The notes: generated by a model from the letters alone, not told the origin. A stretch of DNA of 64,000 nucleotides from Streptomyces indicus (GCF_900100315.1 NZ_FNFF01000003.1:157688-221687), one strand, 5' to 3'. Shown: positions 38,360 to 47,541, counted from the first letter of the stretch. Made by a program: numbers and translations.

Positions 38360-38971
38360 TCAGGAACGGTCGCGCGTCCGCAGGCAGCGCACCACCAGGT
38401 CCGAGGGCGACCCCGGCCCGGACGTCCCGGCGTCCGTCCCTGCCCACACCTCCAGGGCGATCCGGATCGCGTCCGTGGCTGCGGCCGCGACGACCCGGTG
38501 CTCGAGCGGGTCCGAGCCGGCGCCCGCGAGGCGGGCCACCACGGGCACGAGCTTCTCCTCCGACTCCTGGTTGACCCGGTACCAGACGGCCCGCAGCGCG
38601 GCGTCCTCCGCGGCCGCGCGCAGCAATGTGCGCGTGCGCTCCAGGCCCTCCCGCGCCTCCTCCCCCGGCTCCGAAAGGGACGCGACGGCCGCCTCCTCCA
38701 AGGCCCGCCGCAGCGGTGTCCCCTCGGCCGTCGCCGCGAGCAGCTCGCGCCAGTGGTCGCCGCCGGCCGCGAGGAGCGGCCCGACGGCGTCCTGCTTGCT
38801 GCGGAAGTACCGGTAGAAGGTGCGCAGCGCGACCCCGGCACGCTGGGCGATGTCCTCCGCGGTGGTGCCGTCCGGCCCGCGCTCGGTGAACAGCTCCACC
38901 GCCGCCCGCGCGATGTCCAGCTGGGTCGCGGCCTTGCGGCGCTCGGTGAGGGTGCGGTGCTGAGCGTTCAC
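38360..38971 (-). CDS. TetR family transcriptional regulator
   Basis: The start GTG 38971 gives 203 residues. The N-terminal HTH is clear (RKAATQLDIARAAVELFTERGPDGTTAEDIAQRAGVALRTFYRYFRSKQDAV). The C-terminal helical ligand domain ends in VVRCLRTRDRS. It is divergent from the short-chain dehydrogenase gene with a symmetrical site between them, so it probably represses that gene and itself. The ligand is unknown. Confidence 0.93.
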   Translation of the reverse strand: MNAQHRTLTERRKAATQLDIARAAVELFTERGPDGTTAEDIAQRAGVALRTFYRYFRSKQDAVGPLLAAGGDHWRELLAATAEGTPLRRALEEAAVASLSEPGEEAREGLERTRTLLRAAAEDAALRAVWYRVNQESEEKLVPVVARLAGAGSDPLEHRVVAAAATDAIRIALEVWAGTDAGTSGPGSPSDLVVRCLRTRDRS

Positions 38972-39020
38972 GGGACGAAAGCGTAGTCGAGACCGGCCCT
39001 TGATGGCACGAAACGACCTG

Positions 39021-39037
39021 GTGGCAAAACGTGCCAC
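39021..39037. promoter_or_regulatory. TetR-type operator GTGGCA-N5-TGCCAC
   Basis: Perfect 6-bp arms surround five bases in the divergent gap, with a further half-site TGGCAC at about 39004. The site lies about 80 bp before the dehydrogenase start and 50 bp before the regulator start. Confidence 0.6.
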
Positions 39038-39114
39038 TTAGGCGTACCGTGCAAGTGAAGCAACAACAGCGGGCCGCTCTCCGCAGGCCCGCACACAGGG
39101 AACGGATGCACGCC

Positions 39115-39933
39115 ATGAGCACCACGAAGATCTTGAACCGCTACGAAGGACGCCGTGCCCTCGTCACCGGCGGCGGCTCCGGCATCGGCCAGGCCACCGT
39201 GCTGCGCCTGCTCGCGGAGGGCGGCAGCGTCGTCGCCGCGGACGTGAGCGAGGCCGGCCTCGCGGACACCGAGGCCAAGGCCGGCGAGAACGCCGCACGC
39301 CTGACCAAGGTCCTCGTGAACATCGCGGACGAGGAGTCCGTGAAGGCGGGCGTGGCCGAGGCGACCGCGGCGCTCGGCGGCCTCGACGTCCTGGTCAACG
39401 CGGCGGGCATCCTGCGCTCCGGCCACACGCAGGACGTGACCCTCGCCGACTTCAACCAGGTGATCCAGGTCAACCTCGTCGGCACGTTCCTGATGATCCG
39501 CGAGTCGCTCCCCGCGCTGCTGGAGGGAGACGAGCCGGCCGTCGTCAACTTCTCCTCGACGGCGCAGAATTTCGCGCACCCCTACATGGCGGCCTACGCG
39601 GCGTCCAAGGGCGGCATCCAGTCCATGACGCACGCCCTCGCCATGGAGTTCAGCAAGCAGGGCGTCCGCTTCACCTCGGTGCAGCCCGGTTCGATCTCCT
39701 CCGGCATGACGGACGGCAGCGGCCAGGCCAAGCAGTCCGTGGGTCCCGGGCTGCCCGAGGACGCGGACATGGCGCTGTTCCAGAAGACCGCGCCGATGCT
39801 CCAGGTGGGCACGAGCCCGTTCAACTTCGCGGGCCCCGACGCGGTCGCCGCAGTGGTGGCGATGCTGGCCTCGCACGACGGCTACTTCATCACCGGCACC
39901 GAGGTACGCATCGACGGCGGAAGCCACATGTGA
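39115..39933 (+). CDS. Short-chain dehydrogenase/reductase
   Basis: The 272-residue protein has the classical SDR set: cofactor motif TGGGSGIG (18-25), acidic D43 after the second strand suggesting NAD(H) preference, NAAG at 95-98, catalytic Ser148, Tyr161 and Lys165 (YAASK), and PGSISSGM. The C-terminus FITGTEVRIDGGSHM is typical. ATG 39106 is an alternative start three residues upstream, but its ribosome site would be too close. Substrate unknown; control by the divergent TetR gene is likely. Confidence 0.93.
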   Translation: MSTTKILNRYEGRRALVTGGGSGIGQATVLRLLAEGGSVVAADVSEAGLADTEAKAGENAARLTKVLVNIADEESVKAGVAEATAALGGLDVLVNAAGILRSGHTQDVTLADFNQVIQVNLVGTFLMIRESLPALLEGDEPAVVNFSSTAQNFAHPYMAAYAASKGGIQSMTHALAMEFSKQGVRFTSVQPGSISSGMTDGSGQAKQSVGPGLPEDADMALFQKTAPMLQVGTSPFNFAGPDAVAAVVAMLASHDGYFITGTEVRIDGGSHM

Positions 39934-39974
39934 CGCAGGCCGAGCGCCCGGGACAAACTACCCGCGCGACGGAT

Positions 39975-40015
39975 ACGGGCCCGTGGGGAGCTGCCGCAGC
40001 TCCCCACGGGCCCGT
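39975..40015. terminator. Long hairpin terminator between dehydrogenase and pimA
   Basis: Twenty-base arms at 39975-39994 and 39996-40015 are fully complementary. The site is between convergent genes. Confidence 0.93.
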
Positions 40016-40042
40016 TACACCTTCCGCACCAGGTCCCGGAAG

Positions 40043-41206
40043 CTAGTCGCGCGCCCGCGCGAACCGGGCCCGCAGCCCGCTCGACCGCTCGTCGGTGGCG
40101 ACGGAGGCCGCGCCGTCCGTCACCGTCTCGTACACCGCGAGGATGTCCGCGCCGACCGTCGACCAGTCGAAGCGGCGGACGTGCGCGCTGCCCCGCGCGC
40201 TGAGCTCGGCCCGCCGGTCGGCGTCGCCGAGCAGCCGCAGCGCCGCCTGGGCCAGGTCGTCGGCGCTCTCGTTGGTGAACAGCTCGCCCGCGGCCCCCTG
40301 GTCGAGTACCTGCGCGAAGGCGTCCAGGTCGGAGGCGAGCACGGGCGCGCCCGCGGACATGGCCTCGACCAGGATGATGCCGAAGCTCTCGCCGCCGGTG
40401 TTGGGCGCCACGTACACGTCGACGCTGCGCAGCAGCCGCGCCTTGTCCTCGTCGCTGACCATGCCGAGGAACTCCACCCGCGCGCGCATCTCGGCGGGCA
40501 GCGAGGCCACCGCCTCCTCCTCGTCGCCGCGGCCCGCGACGAGCAGCCGGGTGTCGGGACGCTCGGCGAGGATCTTCGGCAGCGCCTTCATCAGGACGGG
40601 AAGTCCCTTGCGGGGCTCGTCGATCCGGCCGATGAAGCCGAGCGTGTTCCCCTGCCACTCCGCCTTTGGCTCGGCCCGCGCGAAGAAGTCCACGTCGACC
40701 CCGTTGGGGATGACCACCGCGTCGCCGCCCAGGTGCTCGACCAGCGTGCGCCGCGCATACTCGCTCACGGCGATCCGTGCGCTGATCTTCTCGAGGGCGT
40801 GCTGAAGGATCGGGTACGCCGCGACCATGGCCCTCGACCGCGCGGTCGAGGTGTGGAACGTCGCCACGATCGGGCCCTGCGCGGCCCAGCAGGTCAGCAG
40901 CCCGAGCGAGGGCGAGGCCGGCTCGTGGATGTGGATCACGTCGAAGGTGCCGTCGTGCAGCCAGCGCCGTACGCGCGCCGCCGACAGGAAGCCGAAGCTC
41001 AGCCGGGCGACCGAGCCGTTGTACGGCACGGGGACGGCGCGGCCGGCCGAGACCACGTACGGCGGCAGCGGGGTGTCGTCGTCGGCCGGAGCCAGGACGG
41101 ACACCTCGTGGCCGAGCCCGATGAGGTGCTCGGCGAGGTCGCGGATGTGGAACTGGACGCCGCCCGGCACGTCCCAGGAGTACGGGCAGACGATGCCGAT
41201 CTTCAC
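40043..41206 (-). CDS. pimA: GT4 glycosyltransferase, phosphatidylinositol mannosyltransferase PimA
   Basis: The start GTG 41206 behind AAGGGGA gives 387 residues: VKIGIVCPYSWDVPGGVQFHIRDLAEHLIGLGHEVSVLAP, IHIHEPASPSLGLLTCWAAQGPIVATFH, VSEYARRTLVEHLGGDAVVIPNGVDVDFF and the GT4 E-x7-E motif ESFGIILVEAMSAGAPV. This matches mycobacterial PimA, which adds the first mannose to phosphatidylinositol from GDP-mannose at the inner membrane face. Overlap with the acyltransferase gene and closeness to pgsA, as in M. tuberculosis, support the assignment. Confidence 0.94.
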   Translation of the reverse strand: MKIGIVCPYSWDVPGGVQFHIRDLAEHLIGLGHEVSVLAPADDDTPLPPYVVSAGRAVPVPYNGSVARLSFGFLSAARVRRWLHDGTFDVIHIHEPASPSLGLLTCWAAQGPIVATFHTSTARSRAMVAAYPILQHALEKISARIAVSEYARRTLVEHLGGDAVVIPNGVDVDFFARAEPKAEWQGNTLGFIGRIDEPRKGLPVLMKALPKILAERPDTRLLVAGRGDEEEAVASLPAEMRARVEFLGMVSDEDKARLLRSVDVYVAPNTGGESFGIILVEAMSAGAPVLASDLDAFAQVLDQGAAGELFTNESADDLAQAALRLLGDADRRAELSARGSAHVRRFDWSTVGADILAVYETVTDGAASVATDERSSGLRARFARARD

Positions 41207-42261
41207 GGCGTCCCCTTGTCCGGACCCTCGGGCCCGGGGGCCTTCGCGGGGTCGAGATCGGCGAGCCACAGCCGCTGCAGCATGTGCCAGTCCTCCGGGT
41301 GGTCGGCGATTCCCGTGGCGAAGGCGTCCGCCAGGGCCTGCGTCATCGAGGACGTCTTCTCGGCCCGGGTACCTGTCTCGGGGACCTCGACGGGTGCGTG
41401 GACCCGCCCCTTCATCACGTTCGTGTCGTCGTACCAGAGCGTCACGGGCAGGAGCAGGGCGCCGGTCTGCTGGGCGAGCATCGCCGGTCCGGCCGGCATC
41501 CGGGCGGTCTCGCCGAAGAACTTCACCTCGACGCCGGACGCGGACAGGTCGCGGTCGGCGACCAGGCAGACGAGACCGCCCGCACGCAGCCGGCGCGCGA
41601 GCGTGCCGAACGCGGCCCCGCCCGTGTGCGGCAGGACCTCCATGCCGAGGCTGCCGCGGTACGCCACGAACCGGTCGTAGAGCGACTCGGGCTTGAGCCG
41701 CTCCTGCACGGTGGTGAACGGGGTCTCCAGCTTCGTGGTCACCCAGGCGCCGGCGAGGTCCCAGTTCGCGAGGTGCGGCAGGGCGAGGATCACTCCGCGG
41801 TCGGAGGCGAGGCCGTCGGTGAGGTAGTGCAGGTCCTTGCACTCGAAGCCGTTGCGGATGCGGTCCTTGGACCAGGCGGGCAGCCGGAAGGACTCCATCC
41901 AGTAGCGCATGTACGAGCGCATGCCCGCCTTGGACAGCTGGGCGAGGCGCTCCGGGCTCGCGTCCGGCACGACACGGGCGTAGTTGGCCTCGAGCCGCTG
42001 GACGCCCTTGCCGCGCTTCTTCCAGGCGAGGTCCGCGATCGTCCGGCCCAGGCGCACGGCGACGGGCTCGGGGAGCTTCTTGACCGTGCCCCAGCCCAGC
42101 CCGTAGAGCGCGTCCGTGAGTCTCTCGGCCGTGCTGGGTTTGGCCGCACCGGCCTTCTCGGCCGTGCCCCGCTTCGTCCCGTTCCCCGCGTCCGGCTTGT
42201 TCTGCTTCGTCATCCCCGGCTTGCCCGCCCCACCCGTCGTACCGCTGTCGGATCCACTCAT
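41203..42261 (-). CDS. Phosphatidylinositol mannoside acyltransferase (PatA-like)
   Basis: The 352-residue protein is of the lysophospholipid/lauroyl acyltransferase family. After a polar 45-residue N-terminus it shows GLGWGTVKKLPEPVAVRLGRTIADLAW and the H-x4-D motif in ALPHLANWDLAGAW, then GLVCLVADRDLSASGVEVKFFGETARMPAGPAMLA, a glycerol-phosphate-binding-like loop. In mycobacteria the neighbour of PimA acylates the mannose of PIM1. The ATG overlaps the pgsA stop and the end overlaps pimA, giving a tightly coupled three-gene unit. Confidence 0.93.
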   Translation of the reverse strand: MSGSDSGTTGGAGKPGMTKQNKPDAGNGTKRGTAEKAGAAKPSTAERLTDALYGLGWGTVKKLPEPVAVRLGRTIADLAWKKRGKGVQRLEANYARVVPDASPERLAQLSKAGMRSYMRYWMESFRLPAWSKDRIRNGFECKDLHYLTDGLASDRGVILALPHLANWDLAGAWVTTKLETPFTTVQERLKPESLYDRFVAYRGSLGMEVLPHTGGAAFGTLARRLRAGGLVCLVADRDLSASGVEVKFFGETARMPAGPAMLAQQTGALLLPVTLWYDDTNVMKGRVHAPVEVPETGTRAEKTSSMTQALADAFATGIADHPEDWHMLQRLWLADLDPAKAPGPEGPDKGTP

Positions 42262-42986
42262 GAGGCCGCCTCACTGCCCCGTGCCGCGCTCTCGCTCCCC
42301 TGGCCCGCCGTCCCGTTCTCCTGGACGGCCCGCCCGTTCTTCTCCTCGGCCGCCGCGGCGTCCGCCTCCGCCGACTCCCGGCGCACGGTCACGACCCGCT
42401 GTCCGAGCGTGACCAGGCTGCCGACGGCAACGATCCACAGCGCGATCGGCAGCAGCACGTCGATGCCGGGCACACCGAACTTGTGAAGGCCCGCGAGGCC
42501 GGCGGCGACCAGCGAGATCACCAGGCGCTCGGCGCGCTCGATCAGGCCGTTCACCGCGACGGGCAGGCCGATCGATTCACCGCGCGCCTTCGTGTACGAG
42601 ACGACCTGTCCGCTCGCCAGACAGAAGATCGCGACCGCGCACAGGATGTTGTCGTCGCCCTTCCCCGCGTACCAGAGCGCGAAGCCGCCGAAGATCGCCC
42701 CGTCGGCGACCCGGTCGAGCGTCGAGTCGAGGAAGGCGCCCCAGCGGCTGGAGATGCCGGCCTGGCGCGCCATGTTCCCGTCCACCAGGTCCGAGAACAC
42801 GAACAAGGTGATGACGATGGTGCCCCAGAAGAACTCCCCGCGCGGGAAGAAGTACAGCGCTCCCGCCACCACGCCGGCCGTTCCGATCAGGGTGACCGCG
42901 TCGGGGCTGACCCCTCGGCGGAGCAGAAACGCGGCGAACGGCGTGAGAACACGCGTGAAGAACGCACGCGCGTACTTGTTCAGCAT
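42258..42986 (-). CDS. pgsA: CDP-alcohol phosphatidyltransferase, phosphatidylinositol-phosphate synthase
   Basis: Starting at ATG 42986 (MLNKYARAFFTRVLTPFAAF) the protein has 242 residues and about six TM helices. The CDP-alcohol motif D66-LVDG-x2-AR-x8-G-x3-D87-x3-D91 is intact. It makes the phosphatidylinositol phosphate precursor for PIM synthesis, given its coupling to the acyltransferase and pimA. A TTG at 43007 could add seven residues. The C-terminal about 35 residues are Glu/Ala-rich. Confidence 0.93.
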   Translation of the reverse strand: MLNKYARAFFTRVLTPFAAFLLRRGVSPDAVTLIGTAGVVAGALYFFPRGEFFWGTIVITLFVFSDLVDGNMARQAGISSRWGAFLDSTLDRVADGAIFGGFALWYAGKGDDNILCAVAIFCLASGQVVSYTKARGESIGLPVAVNGLIERAERLVISLVAAGLAGLHKFGVPGIDVLLPIALWIVAVGSLVTLGQRVVTVRRESAEADAAAAEEKNGRAVQENGTAGQGSESAARGSEAAS

Positions 42987-43268
42987 GGCCTTCGAGCCTC
43001 TTCCCAAGGGGGGTGGCGGGCCGCGCGGCCCCTGCGACCACCGGCTGGCCCATCGTAGTCACGGAGCCCTCGGGTCCACCCGCGGAGCCCCTGCCGGGCG
43101 CGCAGCCGGGCGATCCCGTACAACGTATGGACGCACCATGTCCTGAGTGGAAAGCTCGAAGAACCGCGGGCGTCGCCGAAGCCGCCGGCCTGGTTCGAGC
43201 CTGACCTGCACGCGGTTTCCGCGTGTCCGCGCCCACTCCTCACCGTGCAAGAAACCGGGAGGCAAGGC

Positions 43269-45476
43269 ATGGGCGACAAGGCGAACGCACACCCTGGGGC
43301 CGCCGGCAGGGCTTTGACGGCCGACCACCCCGCGTCCGTACGGAATGTGGTGCTGGTCGGCCACAGCGGCTCGGGCAAGACGACTCTGGTGGAGGCCCTC
43401 GCGCTGACGACGGGGGCGGTGAACCGGGCGGGCCGTGTGGAGGACGGCGGCACGGTCTCCGACTACGACGAGATCGAGCACCGTCAGCAACGCTCGGTCC
43501 AGCTGTCCCTCGTCCCCGTCGAATGGGGCGGGATCAAGATCAACCTCCTCGACACCCCCGGATACGCGGATTTCGTCGGGGAACTGCGGGCCGGTCTGCG
43601 AGCAGCGGACGCGGCCCTTTTCGTTGTCTCGGCGGCCGAGGGCACCGAGGGCATCTCCGGCGCGACCCGGATGGTGTGGGACGAGTGCGCGGCCGTGGGC
43701 ATGCCGCGCGCCATCGTGATCACGCATCTCGAAGCGGCCCGGGCCGACTTCGAGCAGATGACGCAGGCCTGCGCCGAGACCTTCGGCCGCGACGACCCCG
43801 ACGCCGTACTGCCGCTCTACCTGCCGCTGCACGGGGAGCCGGGAGCGGACGGACACGCACCCGTGCACGGGCTGATCGGGCTGCTCTCGCAGAAGGTCTT
43901 CGACTACTCCTCCGGCGAGCGCAAGGAGCGCCCGCCCTCCGGGGAGGAGTTACCGCTCATCGACGAGGCCCGTAACCGGCTCATCGAGGGGATCATCGCC
44001 GAGAGCGAGGACGAGTCCCTCATGGACCGCTATCTGGGCGGCGAGGAGCTGGACTTCAAGACCCTCGTGGGTGATCTGGAGACCGCGGTGGCACGCGGCA
44101 TCTTCCACCCGGTGCTCGCGGCGGCGCCCGCGGCAGAGGGCTCGAAGCAGGGCCTGGGCACGGTGGAGCTCCTCGAACTGATCACGGGCGGCTTCCCCAC
44201 TCCCCTGGAGCGCCCGGCGCCCGAGGTGACCACACCGGAGGGGGCCCCGCGCGAGGTGGCCGCGTGCGACCCGGAGGGACCGCTGGTCGCCGAGGTGGTG
44301 AAGACCTCCTCGGACCCGTATGTGGGACGGATTTCTCTCGTACGGGTCTTCTCCGGGACCCTGCGTCCGGACGAGACCGTGCATGTGTCGGGCCACGGGC
44401 TCGCCGACCGCGGACACGAGGACCACGACGTGGACGAGCGGATCGGCGCCCTGTCCTCCCCGTTCGGCAAGCAGCAGCGCGCCCTCGACAAGGCCATCGC
44501 GGGAGACCTGGCCTGCGTGGCCAAGCTGAGCCGGGCCGAGACCGGCGACACCCTCTCGCACAAGGACGAGCCGCTCCTGATGGAGCCGTGGACCATGCCG
44601 GACCCGCTGCTTCCGCTGGCCATCCAGGCGCACAGCAAGCCGGACGAGGACAAGCTCTCGCAAGGGCTCGCGCGGCTGGTCGCCGAGGACCCGACGATGC
44701 GCCTGGAGCAGAACCAGGACACCCACCAGGTCGTCCTGTGGTGCCTCGGCGAGGCGCACGCGGACGTGGCCCTCGAGCGGCTGCGCAACCGCTTCGGCGT
44801 GCAGGTGGACGTCGTGCCGCACAAGGTGTCCCTGCGCGAGACCTTCGCGGGCAAGGCGGCCGCGCGCGGACGGCATGTGAAGCAGTCCGGCGGGCACGGG
44901 CAGTTCGCGATCTGCGAGATCGAGGTGGAGCCGCTGCCGGGCGGCGCGGGGATCGAGTTCGTGGACAAGGTCGTGGGCGGTGCGGTGCCGCGGCAGTTCA
45001 TCCCGTCCGTGGAGAAGGGGGTACGGGCCCAGGCCACGCGCGGGGTCGCGCTCGGGTATCCGCTGGTGGACGTGCGCGTGACGCTGCTCGACGGCAAGGC
45101 GCACTCGGTGGACTCCTCCGACGCCGCCTTCCAGACGGCGGGCGCGCTCGCGCTGCGCGAGGCGGCCGGCAGCTGCCAGATCCATCTCCTGGAGCCGGTC
45201 AGCGAGATCCAGGTCCTGGTCGCTGACGACTATGTGGGCGCCGTCATGAGCGATCTGTCCAGCCGGCGCGGGCGCGTGGTCGGCACCGAGCAGTCGCCGG
45301 GCGGGCGCACGCTCGTACGGGCCGAGGTGCCCGAGATCGAGATCGGGCGGTACGCGGTGGATCTGCGCTCGCTCTCGCACGGCACCGGGCGCTTCAGCCG
45401 CCGCTATGCCCGGCATGAGCCGATGCCGCCGCAGCAGGCCGCCAAGGTGCGGGAGGAGGCGGCGAGTTCGAGCTGA
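43269..45476 (+). CDS. EF-G-like GTPase (EF-G2), contains a TTA codon
   Basis: The start ATG 43269 with GGGAGGC upstream gives 735 residues. Domains follow elongation factor G: P-loop GHSGSGKTT, switch DTPGYADF, domain II (EGPLVAEVVKTSSDPYVGRISLVRVFSG), domain III, domain IV (ETFAGKAAARGRHVKQSGGHGQFA) and V (LEPVSEIQVLVADDYVGAVMSDLSSRRGRV). The guanine-specificity motif, normally NKxD, reads THLE here, so nucleotide choice may be relaxed. Codon 228 is TTA. It is a second EF-G paralogue of the actinobacterial FusA2 type, whose role is unclear. It is divergent from pgsA. Confidence 0.93.
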   Translation: MGDKANAHPGAAGRALTADHPASVRNVVLVGHSGSGKTTLVEALALTTGAVNRAGRVEDGGTVSDYDEIEHRQQRSVQLSLVPVEWGGIKINLLDTPGYADFVGELRAGLRAADAALFVVSAAEGTEGISGATRMVWDECAAVGMPRAIVITHLEAARADFEQMTQACAETFGRDDPDAVLPLYLPLHGEPGADGHAPVHGLIGLLSQKVFDYSSGERKERPPSGEELPLIDEARNRLIEGIIAESEDESLMDRYLGGEELDFKTLVGDLETAVARGIFHPVLAAAPAAEGSKQGLGTVELLELITGGFPTPLERPAPEVTTPEGAPREVAACDPEGPLVAEVVKTSSDPYVGRISLVRVFSGTLRPDETVHVSGHGLADRGHEDHDVDERIGALSSPFGKQQRALDKAIAGDLACVAKLSRAETGDTLSHKDEPLLMEPWTMPDPLLPLAIQAHSKPDEDKLSQGLARLVAEDPTMRLEQNQDTHQVVLWCLGEAHADVALERLRNRFGVQVDVVPHKVSLRETFAGKAAARGRHVKQSGGHGQFAICEIEVEPLPGGAGIEFVDKVVGGAVPRQFIPSVEKGVRAQATRGVALGYPLVDVRVTLLDGKAHSVDSSDAAFQTAGALALREAAGSCQIHLLEPVSEIQVLVADDYVGAVMSDLSSRRGRVVGTEQSPGGRTLVRAEVPEIEIGRYAVDLRSLSHGTGRFSRRYARHEPMPPQQAAKVREEAASSS

Positions 45477-45555
45477 CGGGCCGGGCCGTCCGCCCTGTGC
45501 CACCGCCCGCGCCGTCCCCTCTCGGTGCGGGCGGTGGCGTCGGCCCGCCGCCCTG

Positions 45556-45602
45556 TGCCTGTGGACAACCGGAAGGCCAGGACCGCAGGTTTTCCACAGG
45601 CA
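45556..45602. promoter_or_regulatory. Inverted pair of DnaA boxes
   Basis: TGTGGACAA (45560-45568) is the exact complement of the DnaA box TTGTCCACA, and TTTTCCACA (45590-45598) differs from it at one base. They sit within 15-base arms (45556-45570 and 45588-45602) that pair with one mismatch. The site is 144 bp upstream of the GTG of the next gene. Confidence 0.6.
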
Positions 45603-45745
45603 GGAGCGCCGGTCGCGGCGCCCGGATACATTGATGATCTGCACACCCGGCCGCGGGCAGCGTGCCTGACGGCGCGTCAAGAGGTGTGCCGGAGACGGAA
45701 GTCGGGAAGGCCGCAGGGGCAACGATGCGGTGATGGGGGGCGGCA

Positions 45746-47407
45746 GTGGCAGGCGACGATTCGGCCTTCGATTTCAGGCCCGGTGCCCAGGTGCCTCTTT
45801 CGGGCGCCGCGGGCGAGACGGCGGCGACGCATGCCCTGGCATCGGCCGCGTACCGGGACACCGAGGTCGACGAGATACTCAAGGCGAACAGCGAGTGGCA
45901 CAAGTCCGAGATAAAGAAGGGCAAGTTGTCGCTCTTCAAGCCGGACCTGGGTGAGGCCTTCTCACGGGCCGTTCAGGTCCGGATGCTCGGCGGCGCCCGC
46001 AAGCCGCTGATCCAGTCCTTCGGCACCGAGCCGCAGGCCGTGGTCGAGCACTGCCTGGCCGCCACCCGGATCCGCAAGCAGCGGGACAGCAAACTCACCG
46101 TGGTGATGGGCGTGTTCGGGGTCCTGTTCCTGCCGGGCATGCTCATCTGGCTGTTCATCTTCCAGGCCAAGAAGTGGATCGGCGACCAGAAGGACAAGCG
46201 CGCGCAGGCCCTGTCCACCGCGGTCCTCGTGGCCGGCGGCGGTCTGATGCTGCTGTTCCTGATCCGGCTGCCGTTCACCGGCCTGGCCGGCCTCTACCTG
46301 CGCGCGATGATCGTGGCCCCGGTGATCGGCTGGCTGCTCGCCAAGCAGATATGCGAGCGCACGGCCAAGGACCTGCGGCTGCGCTGGGAGAGCCTGCTGG
46401 CCGGCGGCGGCATCGGTGCGAAGATCCCGGAGGCCGTGCCCACCAACCCCAACGAGACGGCGGCCGAGCGCCTGCGCCAGGGCCTGGCCCGCCTCACCGC
46501 AGAGCAGCAGTCCAACTCGGTGTTCTACGCGGGGCCCAAGGGCATCCTCGGCATGGGCACGCGCTGGGGCAGCTGGCAGCTCGCCGAGGAGCTGACGCCC
46601 CGCGATCCGGACGCGGAGATCCACCCGTTCCGCAGCTGGGACGTCATCCGCGCGGTGCACGACCAGCTCCGGCTCCTGGAGCGCGGCCCCCTGCACACGG
46701 GCGGGTTCCCCACTCCCTCGATACGCCACTGGATCGTCACGCCCGTCGGGGAGAATGCGACGGAGGTCGCCCGCCCCAAGGGCACGGACGTCGAGGCGTA
46801 CCAGATCAAGGGCCACGAGATACAGCGGATCTGTAACGAGCAGCAGTTCAGCAGCGGTGACCGCCACTACCTGGGCGTGCAGTTCCGGCTCTGGGACGGC
46901 CAGTTGGTGATCACGATGCTGATCACGGTGACGGTGCTCCACCAGACCCTGCGCATCGAGGTCACCGGCCATGCCCTGGGCCCGGTGCACGCCCTGTTCA
47001 CCACCAAGCCGAAGCCCAAGGTCAAGGAAGTCCCGAAGACCATCCGCTTCTGGGAGGTCAAGGAGGTCACGCAGCCCCTGGTGAGCGCCACGGACGTGGT
47101 GCGCATCGCGGTCCGCGCCCCGTTCACCTGGTATCCGCCGATCCTGGACTTCCTCGGCGGCAAGCTGGTGCTCCCCGAGCCCTTCGGACTGCGGCACGCC
47201 TGGGCCGACAAGCCGTGGCGGCACCGTTTCATGGCGGACGACGCGCTGCGCACCGCCACCCCGGTGCTGCGCGTGGTGCACCGCGCGGCGCTGAAGGTCC
47301 TTGAGGACAACGGCGTGGACACGGAGCGCTGGGACAACCGCTCGCTCATCATCAGCGGCCTGGTCCAGGACCCGACCCCGCGGAAGGCGGACGTGTACGA
47401 CGCCTGA
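45746..47407 (+). CDS. Large conserved membrane protein of unknown function
   Basis: The start GTG 45746, behind a GATGGGGGG purine run, gives 553 residues. The first about 120 residues are soluble; then come two or three TM segments (LTVVMGVFGVLFLPGMLIWLFIF, AVLVAGGGLMLLFLIRLPF, AMIVAPVIGWLLAKQI at about 120-210), a soluble region with FYAGPKGILGMGTRWGSWQLAEEL, a TM-like hydrophobic stretch (QLVITMLITVTVLHQTLRI) and a long C-terminal part. I do not recognise a family. It probably faces the cytoplasm on both sides. It has its own upstream region with DnaA-box-like sites and ends at a terminator shared with the HIT gene. Confidence 0.85.
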   Translation: MAGDDSAFDFRPGAQVPLSGAAGETAATHALASAAYRDTEVDEILKANSEWHKSEIKKGKLSLFKPDLGEAFSRAVQVRMLGGARKPLIQSFGTEPQAVVEHCLAATRIRKQRDSKLTVVMGVFGVLFLPGMLIWLFIFQAKKWIGDQKDKRAQALSTAVLVAGGGLMLLFLIRLPFTGLAGLYLRAMIVAPVIGWLLAKQICERTAKDLRLRWESLLAGGGIGAKIPEAVPTNPNETAAERLRQGLARLTAEQQSNSVFYAGPKGILGMGTRWGSWQLAEELTPRDPDAEIHPFRSWDVIRAVHDQLRLLERGPLHTGGFPTPSIRHWIVTPVGENATEVARPKGTDVEAYQIKGHEIQRICNEQQFSSGDRHYLGVQFRLWDGQLVITMLITVTVLHQTLRIEVTGHALGPVHALFTTKPKPKVKEVPKTIRFWEVKEVTQPLVSATDVVRIAVRAPFTWYPPILDFLGGKLVLPEPFGLRHAWADKPWRHRFMADDALRTATPVLRVVHRAALKVLEDNGVDTERWDNRSLIISGLVQDPTPRKADVYDA

Positions 47408-47541
47408 GCGCGTGGGCGCACCGGCGCCCGCGCCCTGGGGCGTTCACGGCACCGGGGAGCTCGGTCGCTCAAGGCGCCCGACCACCCTGCCGTTCACGGC
47501 ATCCGACCACGCGGTCGTTCACAGCATCGAGCACAGACGAA

